Assembly (NCBI RefSeq): GCF_019396385.1
Contig: NZ_JAHKRN010000004.1
Span: 1-64,000 of the forward strand
Length of the DNA: 64,000 nt
Direction: 5' to 3'
DNA from: Nonomuraea harbinensis
GTDB lineage: Bacteria; Actinomycetota; Actinomycetes; Streptosporangiales; Streptosporangiaceae
The notes under the pieces are model-generated. The model was given only the letters and a program-made list of their open reading frames with translations, did no database searches and was not told the origin of the DNA. Position 1 is the stretch's first letter; each line of letters starts with the position of its first letter. The translations under genes were made by a program, and so were the position numbers. This document shows, piece after piece, positions 43,215-51,130 of the stretch.

Positions 43215-44245
43215 CAGGCCTCCAGTACGGTGACGAGGTTGTGCTGCAGGCAGGGGCCGCTCGCCGCGTGGCCGACGGTGCGGCGGGCGGATCCGTCGTG
43301 GATGCGGCGGGCCGCCTCGCCGAGGCGGATCAGCCCGGCGGCCATGACGGGGTTCGCGGCCAGCGGCCCTCCGGACGGGTTGATCACGGTGTCGTCGGGC
43401 AGGTCGAGCGCCCGGCGCAGGATCGGTTCCTCGTGCGCGAACTGGGCGTGCAGCTCGGCCACGTCGACCGGTCCCTTGCCGACGCCCGCCGCGCGGCCCG
43501 CGTCGGCCGCCGACGGCGACCGGCTGAGGTCGCGCAGGCCGAGGTAGTGCGGCTCGATGCGGTGCGCGATGCCGGTGATCCAGGCGGGGGTGGCGCACAG
43601 TTCGCGGGCCCGGTCCCCGGCGGCGAGCACCACGGCCGCCGCGCCGTCGGTGATCGGCGCGACGTCCGACGCCTTCAGCGGCTCGACCGCGTACCCGTCG
43701 GGCAGCTCTTCCGGCAGGTCCAGCGCGTACGGGTTGCGCCTGCCGTCGGCGCGGCTGCGGCGCGCGATCGCGTCCAGCTCGGCCCGTCCGGCGCCGAGCG
43801 CCGACGCCTGCAGCGCCGCGTACGAGAGCTGGTCCAGGCCGAGCGGCGCCAGATAGTACGGGTCGAGCTGCAAGGTCATGATGGCCCGCAGGTCGCCCTG
43901 GCTGGACTTGCCGAACCCGTACACCAGGGCGGTGTCCACGTCGCCGTGCTGGAGCCGCACCCACGCCTCGTACAGGGCCCAGGCGCCGTCCATCTCCACG
44001 TGGCTCTCCGAGATGGGCGGCCAGGCGCCGACCGCGTCCAGCGCGGAGACGAACGAGAACGGCGCCCCCGCCAGGTAGTCGCAGCTCCCCGAGCAGGTGA
44101 AGCCGAACCGTTTCTGCCCGGTCAGCGCCTTGACCTCCTCGATCACGGGCAGGATCAGCTCGGGCTCGGACAGCCCGGTGTCGTGGGCGGTGTGCCGGGT
44201 CTGCGCGAAGGCGACGATCGCGACTTCTCTGGCCACGCGGCTCAT
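43214..44245 (-). CDS. second thiolase-fold protein of an Ltp/DUF35 module
   Basis: A 343-residue thiolase-superfamily protein, shorter than standard thiolases. In place of the Cys-containing loop it has ISESHVEMDGAWALYEAWVR, and the second motif reads NPSGGPLAANPVMAAG without His. The last motif GHAASGPCLQHN contains Cys and His. It probably forms a heteromer with the adjacent thiolase-fold protein and the DUF35 protein. The start abuts the DUF35 stop with no gap. The substrate is unknown; a CoA ester of a degraded lipid or steroid is likely. Confidence 0.83.
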   Translation of the reverse strand: MSRVAREVAIVAFAQTRHTAHDTGLSEPELILPVIEEVKALTGQKRFGFTCSGSCDYLAGAPFSFVSALDAVGAWPPISESHVEMDGAWALYEAWVRLQHGDVDTALVYGFGKSSQGDLRAIMTLQLDPYYLAPLGLDQLSYAALQASALGAGRAELDAIARRSRADGRRNPYALDLPEELPDGYAVEPLKASDVAPITDGAAAVVLAAGDRARELCATPAWITGIAHRIEPHYLGLRDLSRSPSAADAGRAAGVGKGPVDVAELHAQFAHEEPILRRALDLPDDTVINPSGGPLAANPVMAAGLIRLGEAARRIHDGSARRTVGHAASGPCLQHNLVTVLEA

Positions 44246-45139
44246 TCACAGCTCCACATCGGGTTCGCCGGTGGGCGCGAACCACCGGATGTTCGCCATG
44301 GACGCGGTCCGCTCGCTCTCGGGCACCCATGCGGCCTTGACCCGCATGCCCTGCCGCACCTCGTGCGCGGGGATGCCGCCGACGAGCGCGATCACGGGCA
44401 CGTCGGACCGGTCGAGGAGCACGTACGCGGAGACGAAGGGCACCTCGGGGGCGCGCGGGTCGGGCAGGTTGTTGATCGCGAACGTGGTCACCGTGCCGGT
44501 GTCGGGCAGCTCGACCTGCTCGCCGATCGCGATCCCGCACTCGGGGCAGGACAGCCGGTAGGGCACGTACACCTTCCCGCAGCTCGCGCACCTCCCGCCG
44601 ACGAAGACGCCGCGCCTGATCCCCTCCAGGAAGACGCGGAGCGCCCCGCCGGCCTGGAGCGTGTACGGGACGCGGACCGGCGAGACGATCCTGGTGACCT
44701 CGGGGGCGAAGCAGGCGAGATCGGTGATGTGGCCCGAGCGTTCGCCGCGCCACACCGGCCACACCCGGGTGCCGGGGGCGACCGCCTTCGGGTTGCCCGC
44801 GTCGACGGCGTGCACGAGCGCGGTGTCGGCGCCGTCCAGCTTGATCATGGCCCAGGCGAAGGGCCGGTCCAGCGGGTGCCCGGGGCGCGGCTCGGCCACC
44901 CAGGCGGACGCGGTGACGGTCCCGGCCGGGCCGACCTCGACGTACTCGCCGGTCACCGCGTCGCCGGTGGCGGGGTCGTACTCCAGCGCGGGGACGAGCA
45001 CCCGTCCGTCGGCGGTGCGCACCCCGACGATCCGTCCGGCGCGCAGCTCGGTCAGGAACCGGCCGATCACCGGTCCCGTCGAGCGGGTGTAGCCGCCGGG
45101 GAACTCCAGCACGTGCTCCGCGGTCAGCGGATCGGACAT
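44246..45139 (-). CDS. DUF35 OB-fold/zinc-ribbon partner protein
   Basis: A 297-residue protein with an N-terminal OB-like module (about residues 20-150) and a C-terminal DUF35 module with the rubredoxin-like zinc ribbon CASCGKVYVPYRLSCPECG near residue 185, followed by an OB strand set (TVTTFAINNLP, FVSAYVLLD). DUF35 proteins bind acyl-CoA and complete the active site of thiolase-like aldolases and HMG-CoA-synthase relatives. Here the two modules suggest one protein serving both thiolase-fold neighbours. It is 16 bp downstream of the second acyl-CoA synthetase. Confidence 0.87.
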   Translation of the reverse strand: MSDPLTAEHVLEFPGGYTRSTGPVIGRFLTELRAGRIVGVRTADGRVLVPALEYDPATGDAVTGEYVEVGPAGTVTASAWVAEPRPGHPLDRPFAWAMIKLDGADTALVHAVDAGNPKAVAPGTRVWPVWRGERSGHITDLACFAPEVTRIVSPVRVPYTLQAGGALRVFLEGIRRGVFVGGRCASCGKVYVPYRLSCPECGIAIGEQVELPDTGTVTTFAINNLPDPRAPEVPFVSAYVLLDRSDVPVIALVGGIPAHEVRQGMRVKAAWVPESERTASMANIRWFAPTGEPDVEL

Positions 45140-45155
45140 GCACCCTCCCGGGTGG

Positions 45156-46700
45156 TCAGATGGCTCGGTCGCGGCCCTCCCAGTACGGGGCGCGCAGCTT
45201 GCGTTTGAGCAGCTTGCCGTTGGGCTCTCGGGGCATCTCGTCGATGAAGTCGACGGTTCTCGGCCACTTCATCCTGGCCAGGCGGCCCTCCAGCGAGGCG
45301 AGGATCTCCGCGGCCAGCTCCGGGCCGGGTGCCGCGCCGGGCGCGGGCTCGACGACGGCCTTGATCTGCTCGCCCCACTCCTCGTCGGGGATGCCGAACA
45401 CCGCCACGTCGGCGACCTTCGGGTGGACCATGATCTCGTTCTCGATCTCGGCCGGGTAGATGTTCGCGCCGCCGGAGATGATCATGTCGGCCTTGCGGTC
45501 GCACAGGAACAGGAAGCCGTCCTCGTCCAGGTAGCCGATGTCGCCGACGGTGAAGAAGTCCTTGAGCCGGTTCGCCTCGGTCTTGGCCGGGTCGCCCTTG
45601 TACTCGAAGGAGGCGCCCATCATCTTCATGTAGATCGTGCCGGGGGTGCCGGCGGGCACCGGCTCGCCCGAGTCGTCGGCGATGAGCAGCTCGGTGATGG
45701 GCCAGGCGTTGCCGACCGTGCCGGGATGCGCCTTCCAGTCGCCGGGCGTGGCCAGGGTGCCGCCGCCCTCGGTGGCCGCGTAGTACTCGTACACGACGTC
45801 GCCCCACCACCGGAGCATGTCCTGCTTCACCGGCACGGGACAGGGGGCGGCCGCGTGGATCATCCACTTCAGCGAGGACAGGTCGTACTTCCCCCGCACC
45901 TCTTCGGGGAGGGCGAGCAGGCGCTTGAAGTGGGTGGGCACCAGGTGGGAGCTGGTGACCCGGTGGCGCTCGCAGAGCCTGAGCATCTCCTCGGCGTCCC
46001 ACCGGTCCATGTAGACGAGCGTGTGGCCCATGTGCAGGGCGGTGCCGCCGAACTGGCTGACGGCGGTGTGGTAGCTGGGCGAGGTGACCAGGTGGGCGTT
46101 GGGCCGCCCGGGGGTGACGCCGAACAGGCCGAGCAGGAACGTCATCAGCTCCGCCCCGTCGTCGGGGTCCAGGCCGGTCAGCGGGCGGCGCACGCCCTTG
46201 GGCCTGCCGGTGGTGCCGGAGGTGTAGTGCATGGTGGCGCCGGCCGTGCGGTCGGCGGGCATGGTGTCCGGCTGCCCCTCGGTCAGCTCGTCCAGCGGCC
46301 GGAACCCGGGCAGGTCCGCCACGGCGAAGCGCCGCTCGGGAGCGACGGCCTCCGCCGCCCGCGTCGCCTCTGCCGCGTACCGGGGGTGGGTGACGAACGC
46401 CTTGGCCTCGCTGTCGGTCAAGATGTACGCGATCTCCGGCCCGGTCAGGTGCCAGTTGATCGGCGTGTAGTACCAGCCTGCCTGGAGGGCCGCCAGGTAG
46501 AGCACGAGCCCGTCGGAGCCGTTGGGCACCAGCCCGCAGAGGCCGTCGCCGGCCCGCAGGCCGAGCGCGCGCAGCCCGTGGGTGAGGCGGTTCGCGCGGG
46601 CGAGGAGGTCACCGGCCCGGTGCTCGGTGCCGTCGGGGTCCACGGCCGCGATCCAGCCGGGGTCCGCCTGCGCCAGCCGCCAGAAACCGAGCGTGCCCAT
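45156..46700 (-). CDS. acyl-CoA synthetase (FadD-like), first gene of the operon
   Basis: A 514-residue ANL enzyme with MHYTSGTTGRPKGVRRP, the AATEGGGT adenine-site motif, TVGDIGYLDEDGFLFLCDRK, ISGGANIYPAEIE and the C-terminal Lys in PNGKLLKRKLRAP. It loads a carboxylate onto CoA. Being first in the five-gene operon it probably activates the entry substrate. It is divergent from the crotonase gene; the 124-bp region between them carries an AGAAC-AG-GTTCT palindrome similar to KstR sites. Confidence 0.9.
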   Translation of the reverse strand: MGTLGFWRLAQADPGWIAAVDPDGTEHRAGDLLARANRLTHGLRALGLRAGDGLCGLVPNGSDGLVLYLAALQAGWYYTPINWHLTGPEIAYILTDSEAKAFVTHPRYAAEATRAAEAVAPERRFAVADLPGFRPLDELTEGQPDTMPADRTAGATMHYTSGTTGRPKGVRRPLTGLDPDDGAELMTFLLGLFGVTPGRPNAHLVTSPSYHTAVSQFGGTALHMGHTLVYMDRWDAEEMLRLCERHRVTSSHLVPTHFKRLLALPEEVRGKYDLSSLKWMIHAAAPCPVPVKQDMLRWWGDVVYEYYAATEGGGTLATPGDWKAHPGTVGNAWPITELLIADDSGEPVPAGTPGTIYMKMMGASFEYKGDPAKTEANRLKDFFTVGDIGYLDEDGFLFLCDRKADMIISGGANIYPAEIENEIMVHPKVADVAVFGIPDEEWGEQIKAVVEPAPGAAPGPELAAEILASLEGRLARMKWPRTVDFIDEMPREPNGKLLKRKLRAPYWEGRDRAI

Positions 46701-46746
46701 CGGTACTCCTCACCAGGTCGTACGAGGCCCCCGAACCGGCGAAATA

Positions 46747-46758
46747 AGAACAGGTTCT
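46747..46758. promoter_or_regulatory. KstR-like palindrome between the fadD operon and the crotonase gene
   Basis: AGAACAGGTTCT is a perfect palindrome apart from its AG centre and keeps the AAC-NN-GTT core of the published KstR consensus TNNAACNNGTTNNA, but not the outer T and A. It is placed to control both divergent transcripts. Confidence 0.55.
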
Positions 46759-46824
46759 CATTTCTTTCGGGCAGCGTAACCCGCGGCTATGGTGTGAGCA
46801 AGCGCTTGATTTCAGGAGGAGTGA

Positions 46825-47634
46825 GTGGAGCTTCTGCCGATCAGCACCCCCCACTGCCGCGTGGAACGTGACCACCACGTGGTGATCGTCACCATGAACC
46901 GCCCCGAGGCCCGCAACGCGCTCTCCTCCGACATGCTCATCGGCATGGCGAGCGCCTGGGCCTACGTGTCGGCCGAGCCGGACGTCAGGGTGGCGATCCT
47001 GACGGGCGCGGAGGGCACGTTCTGCTCCGGCGCCGACCTCAAGGCGATGTCCGCTCCCCCGTCGGACCCCGAGGTCGTGGCGCGTGGCGAGAAGATCGCC
47101 AACTACCACTGGAAGGGCCTGCTCCGCGAGGACCTGCCCGCCAAGCCGGTCATCAGCGCCGTCGAGGGCTACGCGGTGGCGGGCGGCACCGAGCTGCTCG
47201 TCGGCACCGACCTGCGGGTGGTGGCGGAGTCGGCCACCCTCGGCCTGTTCGAGGCCAGGCGCGCGCTCTTCCCGATGGGCGGCAGCGCGGTCCGCCTGCC
47301 GCGCCAGATCCCGTACTGCCACGCGATGGACCTCCTCCTCACGGGCCGTTCGGTCACCGCCGCCGAGGCGCTGGCGATGGGCCTGGTCAACCGGGTCGTC
47401 CCCGACGGCGGGGCGCTGGACGCCGCCCGCGAGCTGGCCGCGAGCGTGGCGGCGGCCGGGCCGCTGGCCGTCCAGGCGATCCTGCGCACCTACCGCGACA
47501 CCCAGGGCCTCGCGGAGGCGGAGGCGCTCAAGGTGTCGGACGAGCTGGGCTGGCCGGTGATCGGGTCGGAGGACGCCAAGGAGGGCACCCGCGCCTTCCG
47601 CGAGAAGCGCCCCCCGACCTACCGGGGCCGTTAG
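46825..47634 (+). CDS. enoyl-CoA hydratase/isomerase (crotonase) family protein
   Basis: A 269-residue crotonase-fold enzyme. The oxyanion-hole segments are visible (MNRPEARNALSSD, GTFCSGADLKAM and AVAGGTELLVGTDLRV), and Glu residues lie at both usual catalytic positions (GGTELL and LFEARRALFPMGG). It should hydrate or isomerise an enoyl-CoA in beta-oxidation of the substrate handled by the divergent operon. AGGAGGA lies a few bases before GTG 46825. Its stop overlaps the convergent nitronate monooxygenase-like gene by four bases. Confidence 0.92.
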   Translation: MELLPISTPHCRVERDHHVVIVTMNRPEARNALSSDMLIGMASAWAYVSAEPDVRVAILTGAEGTFCSGADLKAMSAPPSDPEVVARGEKIANYHWKGLLREDLPAKPVISAVEGYAVAGGTELLVGTDLRVVAESATLGLFEARRALFPMGGSAVRLPRQIPYCHAMDLLLTGRSVTAAEALAMGLVNRVVPDGGALDAARELAASVAAAGPLAVQAILRTYRDTQGLAEAEALKVSDELGWPVIGSEDAKEGTRAFREKRPPTYRGR

Positions 47635-48737
47635 TCGCGGGTGATGCGGCCGAGGCGTTCGAGGGCTTCGGCGAACTCCTCGACCAGGGAGTAGACCACG
47701 TCCTTGGTCGAGCGGACCTGGTTGGTGATGCCGATGATCTGGCCCGCGGGGAAGGTCGCCAGCTCGGCGGCGTCGGAGCGGCCGATGCGCCGCAGCGCGT
47801 CCGAGACCAGCATGAACTGCAGCGGCATCGGCAGCGTGCCCGGTGACTCCTGCGCCTCCCAGGCGTCGGTCCACTCGTTCTTGAGCAGCCGGGCGGGCTT
47901 GCCCGTCCAGCTGCGGGAGCGGACCGTGTCGCGGGAGGTCGCGGCGAGGATGCGCTGCCTGGCCATCTCGGGGGTGTCGGCCTCCTCGACGGTCAGCCAG
48001 AGCGAGCCGGTCCAGACGCCCTCCGCGCCCAGCGCCATGCCCGCGGCCATCTGGCGGCCGTTGCCGATGCCGCCCGCCGCCAATACCGGCACGTCCACGG
48101 CGTCCACGACCTGCGGGATGAGCACCATCGTGGAGATCTCGCCGGTGTGGCCGCCCGCCTCGGTGCCCTGCGCCACGACCACGTCGACGCCCACCTCGAC
48201 CTGCTTGAGCGCGTGGCGCGGGGTGGAGGCGAGGGCGGCGACCTTGACGCCGTGGGCGTGCGCCTGCTCCACCACGTCGGCGGGCGGCGGGCCGAGGGCG
48301 TTGGCCAGCAGCGCGATCGGGTGCCTGAGCGCGACCTCCACCTGCGGCCGGGCGGTGGCGTCCGTCCAGCCGAGCAGCACCCGGCCGGCGTCGGCGTCCT
48401 GCGACAGCGGCGGCACGCCGTGGCTGGACAGCAGGTTCTCGACGAACTGCCGGTGCCCCTCGGGGATCATCCCCTGCAGGCGGCCGACGAGCTCCTCCGC
48501 CGGGAACTCGGCGCCCTCGTAGGAGGCCGGCATGACGACGTCCACCCCGTACGGCTTGCCGTCCACGTGGTCGTCGATCCAGGCGAGCTCCCGTTCGAGC
48601 TCTTCGGGGGTGAAGTAGAGGGCGCCGAGCACGCCCATTCCGCCTGCCTTGCTGACGGCGGCCACCACGTCGCGGCAGTGGCTGAACGCGAAGATCGGGA
48701 GGTCGATTCCGAACATGTCCGTCACACGGGTCCGCAT
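47631..48737 (-). CDS. nitronate monooxygenase-like FMN enzyme
   Basis: A 368-residue TIM-barrel flavoprotein of the nitronate monooxygenase/2-nitropropane dioxygenase family. Features include MFGIDLPIFAFSHCRDVVAA, the FMN-binding GGMGVLGA, VVVAQGTEAGGHTG with the active-site His, and VPVLAAGGIGNGRQMAAGMA. Members in actinobacterial steroid clusters (Rv3553-like) probably act as enoyl reductases or oxidases rather than on nitronates. ATG 48737 has a full promoter upstream and is leaderless by spacing. A KstR-like site covers the -35. Confidence 0.88.
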   Translation of the reverse strand: MRTRVTDMFGIDLPIFAFSHCRDVVAAVSKAGGMGVLGALYFTPEELERELAWIDDHVDGKPYGVDVVMPASYEGAEFPAEELVGRLQGMIPEGHRQFVENLLSSHGVPPLSQDADAGRVLLGWTDATARPQVEVALRHPIALLANALGPPPADVVEQAHAHGVKVAALASTPRHALKQVEVGVDVVVAQGTEAGGHTGEISTMVLIPQVVDAVDVPVLAAGGIGNGRQMAAGMALGAEGVWTGSLWLTVEEADTPEMARQRILAATSRDTVRSRSWTGKPARLLKNEWTDAWEAQESPGTLPMPLQFMLVSDALRRIGRSDAAELATFPAGQIIGITNQVRSTKDVVYSLVEEFAEALERLGRITRD

Positions 48738-48743
48738 GTCCCG

Positions 48744-48772
48744 ACGATACGACCGGGAAGACCGAACTGCAA
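48744..48772 (-). promoter_or_regulatory. promoter of the nitronate monooxygenase-like gene
   Basis: On the minus strand TTGCAG (48772-48767) and TATCGT (48749-48744) are separated by 17 bases. The -10 ends six bases before ATG 48737, so the transcript should be leaderless. Confidence 0.7.
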
Positions 48773-48781
48773 CACGTTCTA
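48768..48781. promoter_or_regulatory. KstR-like operator overlapping the -35
   Basis: TGCAACACGTTCTA matches the KstR consensus TNNAACNNGTTNNA at every fixed position and overlaps the -35 hexamer of the nitronate monooxygenase-like gene. Repression by steric block is expected. Confidence 0.65.
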
Positions 48782-48821
48782 CTGCTAGATGTTTCGCTTG
48801 TACCGGCGAGTAACTTTTTAT

Positions 48822-48835
48822 TGGAACACGTTTCA
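48822..48835. promoter_or_regulatory. second KstR-like site
   Basis: TGGAACACGTTTCA matches TNNAACNNGTTNNA at every fixed position and extends to TTGGAAC...GTTTCAA. It lies 41 bases upstream of the first site in the same intergenic region. Confidence 0.6.
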
Positions 48836-48857
48836 ATTTTCGTTGTAACGGTCCCGG

Positions 48858-48889
48858 AAAAAGTAAAAGGGCCCGCACGCGGCGGGCCC
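48858..48889 (-). terminator. intrinsic terminator after the DUF3068 gene
   Basis: On the minus strand a GC-rich stem (GGGCCCGC with GCGGGCCC at 48869-48889) is followed by TTTTACTTTTT. It lies just after the stop of the DUF3068 gene, a textbook intrinsic terminator. Confidence 0.85.
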
Positions 48890-48905
48890 CGGGGTCGGAA
48901 AAGGA

Positions 48906-49820
48906 TCAGGCGGTGCGGCGGCGGCCGAGCACCACGCCGGCGAGGATCAGCGCGACGCCCACGACGAGCAGGACGAGGGGGATGGTGTTGCGCAGCAGGT
49001 TGATCTGGCTCCTGCCGTCCTGGGCGTTGCTCACCAGGCCGTTCACCGTCTCCTCGGTCATCTGGGCGGTGGCGACGAAGGCCGCGGCGCGCTCCACGCC
49101 GTCCTGCGTCTTCAGCACCTCGTGCCGCTGGACCTCCTGCTTGACCGGGGAGCCGGTGACGGGCTCGATCCAGTAGGTGGTCTTGCCGTCGTACCAGCGG
49201 TCGATCTGCACGTCACCGGTCACGTCGGTGATGCCGACGATGTTGGCGGGGATCGTCTGCGTAGAGGTCTTGGTGGCCGGCACCAGCTGCTCGAACACGT
49301 ACGTGTCGAGGCCGTTGACCTTCTCCTCGCGCACGAACGTCGCGTCGAAGGCCTGCTTGGCGGTGGAGTTGAAGACCTTGTACGTCTTCTTCTCCACGTC
49401 GAACGGCCACTTGTAGATCTGGCCCTCCAGCGTGACCGGGGCCTTGGCGATGTTCACGCCGCAGCAGTTCACGGCCTCGCCGGTGTACTTGTTGAAGGCG
49501 CTGCGCCGGTCGGAGATGTCCACCGACCTGCGGTTGTTGGTCACGTCGTTGACCACCGTGGCCTCGTCCCAGACGACCCGGTCGCCGGTGGCGTCCTTCA
49601 CGTCACCACGGGTGGTGACGATGATCTCGAGGTCGGCGTTCAGCACCTTGAGATCCTGGCGGGAGAAGTACTGGGCGCCCTTCGCCTCCAGGGTGGAGAT
49701 ACCGAACTGGTTCGCCGGCGCGGAGATCAGCTGGTCCGCCGCCCAGAATTTCAGGAGCGGGGCGAGCGCGATGAAAAACGCGCCGAGCCCGATGAGGACG
49801 AGCGTTGAAATACGACCCAT
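48906..49820 (-). CDS. DUF3068 (PorA-like) membrane-anchored protein
   Basis: A 304-residue protein with an N-terminal membrane segment (LVLIGLGAFFIALAPLLKFW), a large extracytoplasmic beta-rich domain and a C-terminal segment LVLLVVGVALILAGVVLG with a basic tail. This matches the DUF3068 family, whose mycobacterial member (Rv0227c) lies near glycosyltransferase and acyltransferase genes. Two adjacent Cys (AVNCCGVN) may form a disulfide or metal site. Function in envelope assembly is suggested by context. GGAGG precedes ATG 49820. Confidence 0.88.
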   Translation of the reverse strand: MGRISTLVLIGLGAFFIALAPLLKFWAADQLISAPANQFGISTLEAKGAQYFSRQDLKVLNADLEIIVTTRGDVKDATGDRVVWDEATVVNDVTNNRRSVDISDRRSAFNKYTGEAVNCCGVNIAKAPVTLEGQIYKWPFDVEKKTYKVFNSTAKQAFDATFVREEKVNGLDTYVFEQLVPATKTSTQTIPANIVGITDVTGDVQIDRWYDGKTTYWIEPVTGSPVKQEVQRHEVLKTQDGVERAAAFVATAQMTEETVNGLVSNAQDGRSQINLLRNTIPLVLLVVGVALILAGVVLGRRRTA

Positions 49821-49837
49821 CGAGACCTCCGCAAAAT

Positions 49838-49851
49838 TAGAACGTGTTGTC
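49838..49851. promoter_or_regulatory. partial KstR-like site upstream of DUF3068
   Basis: TAGAACGTGTTGTC keeps the AAC-NN-GTT core and the outer T of the KstR consensus but has C instead of the final A. It overlaps a possible -10 (TCTAAT on the minus strand) 15-20 bases before ATG 49820. Confidence 0.35.
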
Positions 49852-49930
49852 GTCTGGTTTGTATGACCTGGATCAAAGTATGACAGTGAGTGATCGGCGT
49901 CACCCGCCGACCACGAGCCGCAACCAAATC

Positions 49931-49949
49931 GATAGAAACATGTTCTATC
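49931..49949. promoter_or_regulatory. odd-length palindrome GATAGAA-ACATG-TTCTATC
   Basis: Seven-base arms flank a five-base centre. The inner 13-mer AGAAACATGTTCT shares the form AGAA-N-CAT-N-TTCT with the site before the double acyl-CoA dehydrogenase (63080). A possible -10, TATCGT, overlaps its right arm, so it is a likely operator for the acyltransferase gene. Confidence 0.55.
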
Positions 49950-49975
49950 GTGGTTTCGCCGACGAGACCCCGGGG

Positions 49976-51130
49976 GTGAGAGCACTGAAGAGAGACGCCG
50001 CTCTCGACGGCATCCGCGCCCTGGCCGCGCTCGGCGTGTGGCTGCTGCACGTGGCCAGCAACACCGGCGTGATGTACGGCGAGGGCATGTACGCCTGGCT
50101 GCTGTCCCGCCTCGGGATGGCCGTGCCGGTGTTCTTCCTGCTGTCGGGCCTGCTGCTCTACCGGCCGTGGGCCAAGGCCGCCATCGAGGGCGCACCGCGC
50201 CCCGCCGCCGGGCTCTACCTGTGGCGGCGGGCGCTGCGTGTGCTGCCGGTCTACTGGCTGGTCGCCTCGCTGGCGCTGTGGGCGTGGACGCCGCTCGACT
50301 GGACCGGCTGGGTGGTCTGGCTGCTCCTGCTGCAGAACTACGTCCCCGGCCTGCACAGCGCCGAGGGCCTCTACCAGATGTGGACGCTGCCCATCGAGAT
50401 GGCCTTCTACCTGGTGCTGCCACTGCTCGGCTGGGCGCTGCACCGGTGGGCGGCCCGGGGCGGCAACGTGCCGGTGCGGCTGCTCTGGGGCATCGCGGTG
50501 CTGCCGGTGGTCTCGGTGGCCAGCGTGGTGGCCGCCCGGGTCCTGGAGGTGCCGGACCTCGCGCTCTGGCTCCCGTACCACCTGGTGTTCTTCGCCTGCG
50601 GCATGGCGATGGCGGTGCTGTCGGTCTGGCTCGGCGGCAGCCGGGTGATCGGCTCGCTCGCCCCCCAGCTGCTGGTGCTCGCCTTCCTGCTGTACGCGGT
50701 GCTGTCGACGCCGCTGGCCGGGCCGCGCACGCTCACCCTGCCGACCCTCGGGGAGTCCATGGTCAGGATGACCCTGGAGGCGGCCGTGGCCGTCCTGCTG
50801 GTGGCGCCGTTCGCGCTCGCGCCCGACCCCGGCTCGCTGCGCCACCGGCTGCTCGGCAACCCGGTCGCCGCCTACCTGGGCCGCATCTCCTACAGCTTCT
50901 TCCTGTGGCACGCGCCGGTCATCACGCTGCACCGGCAGATCACCGGCGACCCGCCGTTCACCGGCGACTTCACCAGCCTGGCCGTGGTGTCGTTCATCGT
51001 GTCGCTGCTGCTCAGCATCGCGAGCTATCACCTGATCGAACATGTCGCCCTCACGCTCGGCCGGCGCCGGTCAGCACCTGCTCGGCCACCGGAAGCTCCG
51101 GCTCCGCGGCCGGTGGCTCCCGCCGCGTGA
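49976..51130 (+). CDS. acyltransferase family 3 (OafA/YrhL-like) membrane protein
   Basis: A 384-residue integral membrane acyltransferase with ten or so helices. The opening motif RDAALDGIRALAALGVWLLH and the conserved His that follows are typical of the acyltransferase-3 family, which moves acyl groups onto envelope sugars. RISYSFFLWHAPV is the late family motif. GTG 49976 is preferred because ATG 49940 lies inside the operator-like palindrome; the choice is uncertain. Its last 80 bases overlap the convergent AftD-like gene. Mycobacterial Rv0228 is a likely counterpart. Confidence 0.85.
   Translation: MRALKRDAALDGIRALAALGVWLLHVASNTGVMYGEGMYAWLLSRLGMAVPVFFLLSGLLLYRPWAKAAIEGAPRPAAGLYLWRRALRVLPVYWLVASLALWAWTPLDWTGWVVWLLLLQNYVPGLHSAEGLYQMWTLPIEMAFYLVLPLLGWALHRWAARGGNVPVRLLWGIAVLPVVSVASVVAARVLEVPDLALWLPYHLVFFACGMAMAVLSVWLGGSRVIGSLAPQLLVLAFLLYAVLSTPLAGPRTLTLPTLGESMVRMTLEAAVAVLLVAPFALAPDPGSLRHRLLGNPVAAYLGRISYSFFLWHAPVITLHRQITGDPPFTGDFTSLAVVSFIVSLLLSIASYHLIEHVALTLGRRRSAPARPPEAPAPRPVAPAA

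Noticed and set aside
42066..45143. A single 1025-residue minus-strand protein covering thiolase and DUF35 genes
   Set aside because: Only its last 382 residues look like a protein family. The upstream part is Arg/Gly-rich and overlaps two well-supported genes in another frame.
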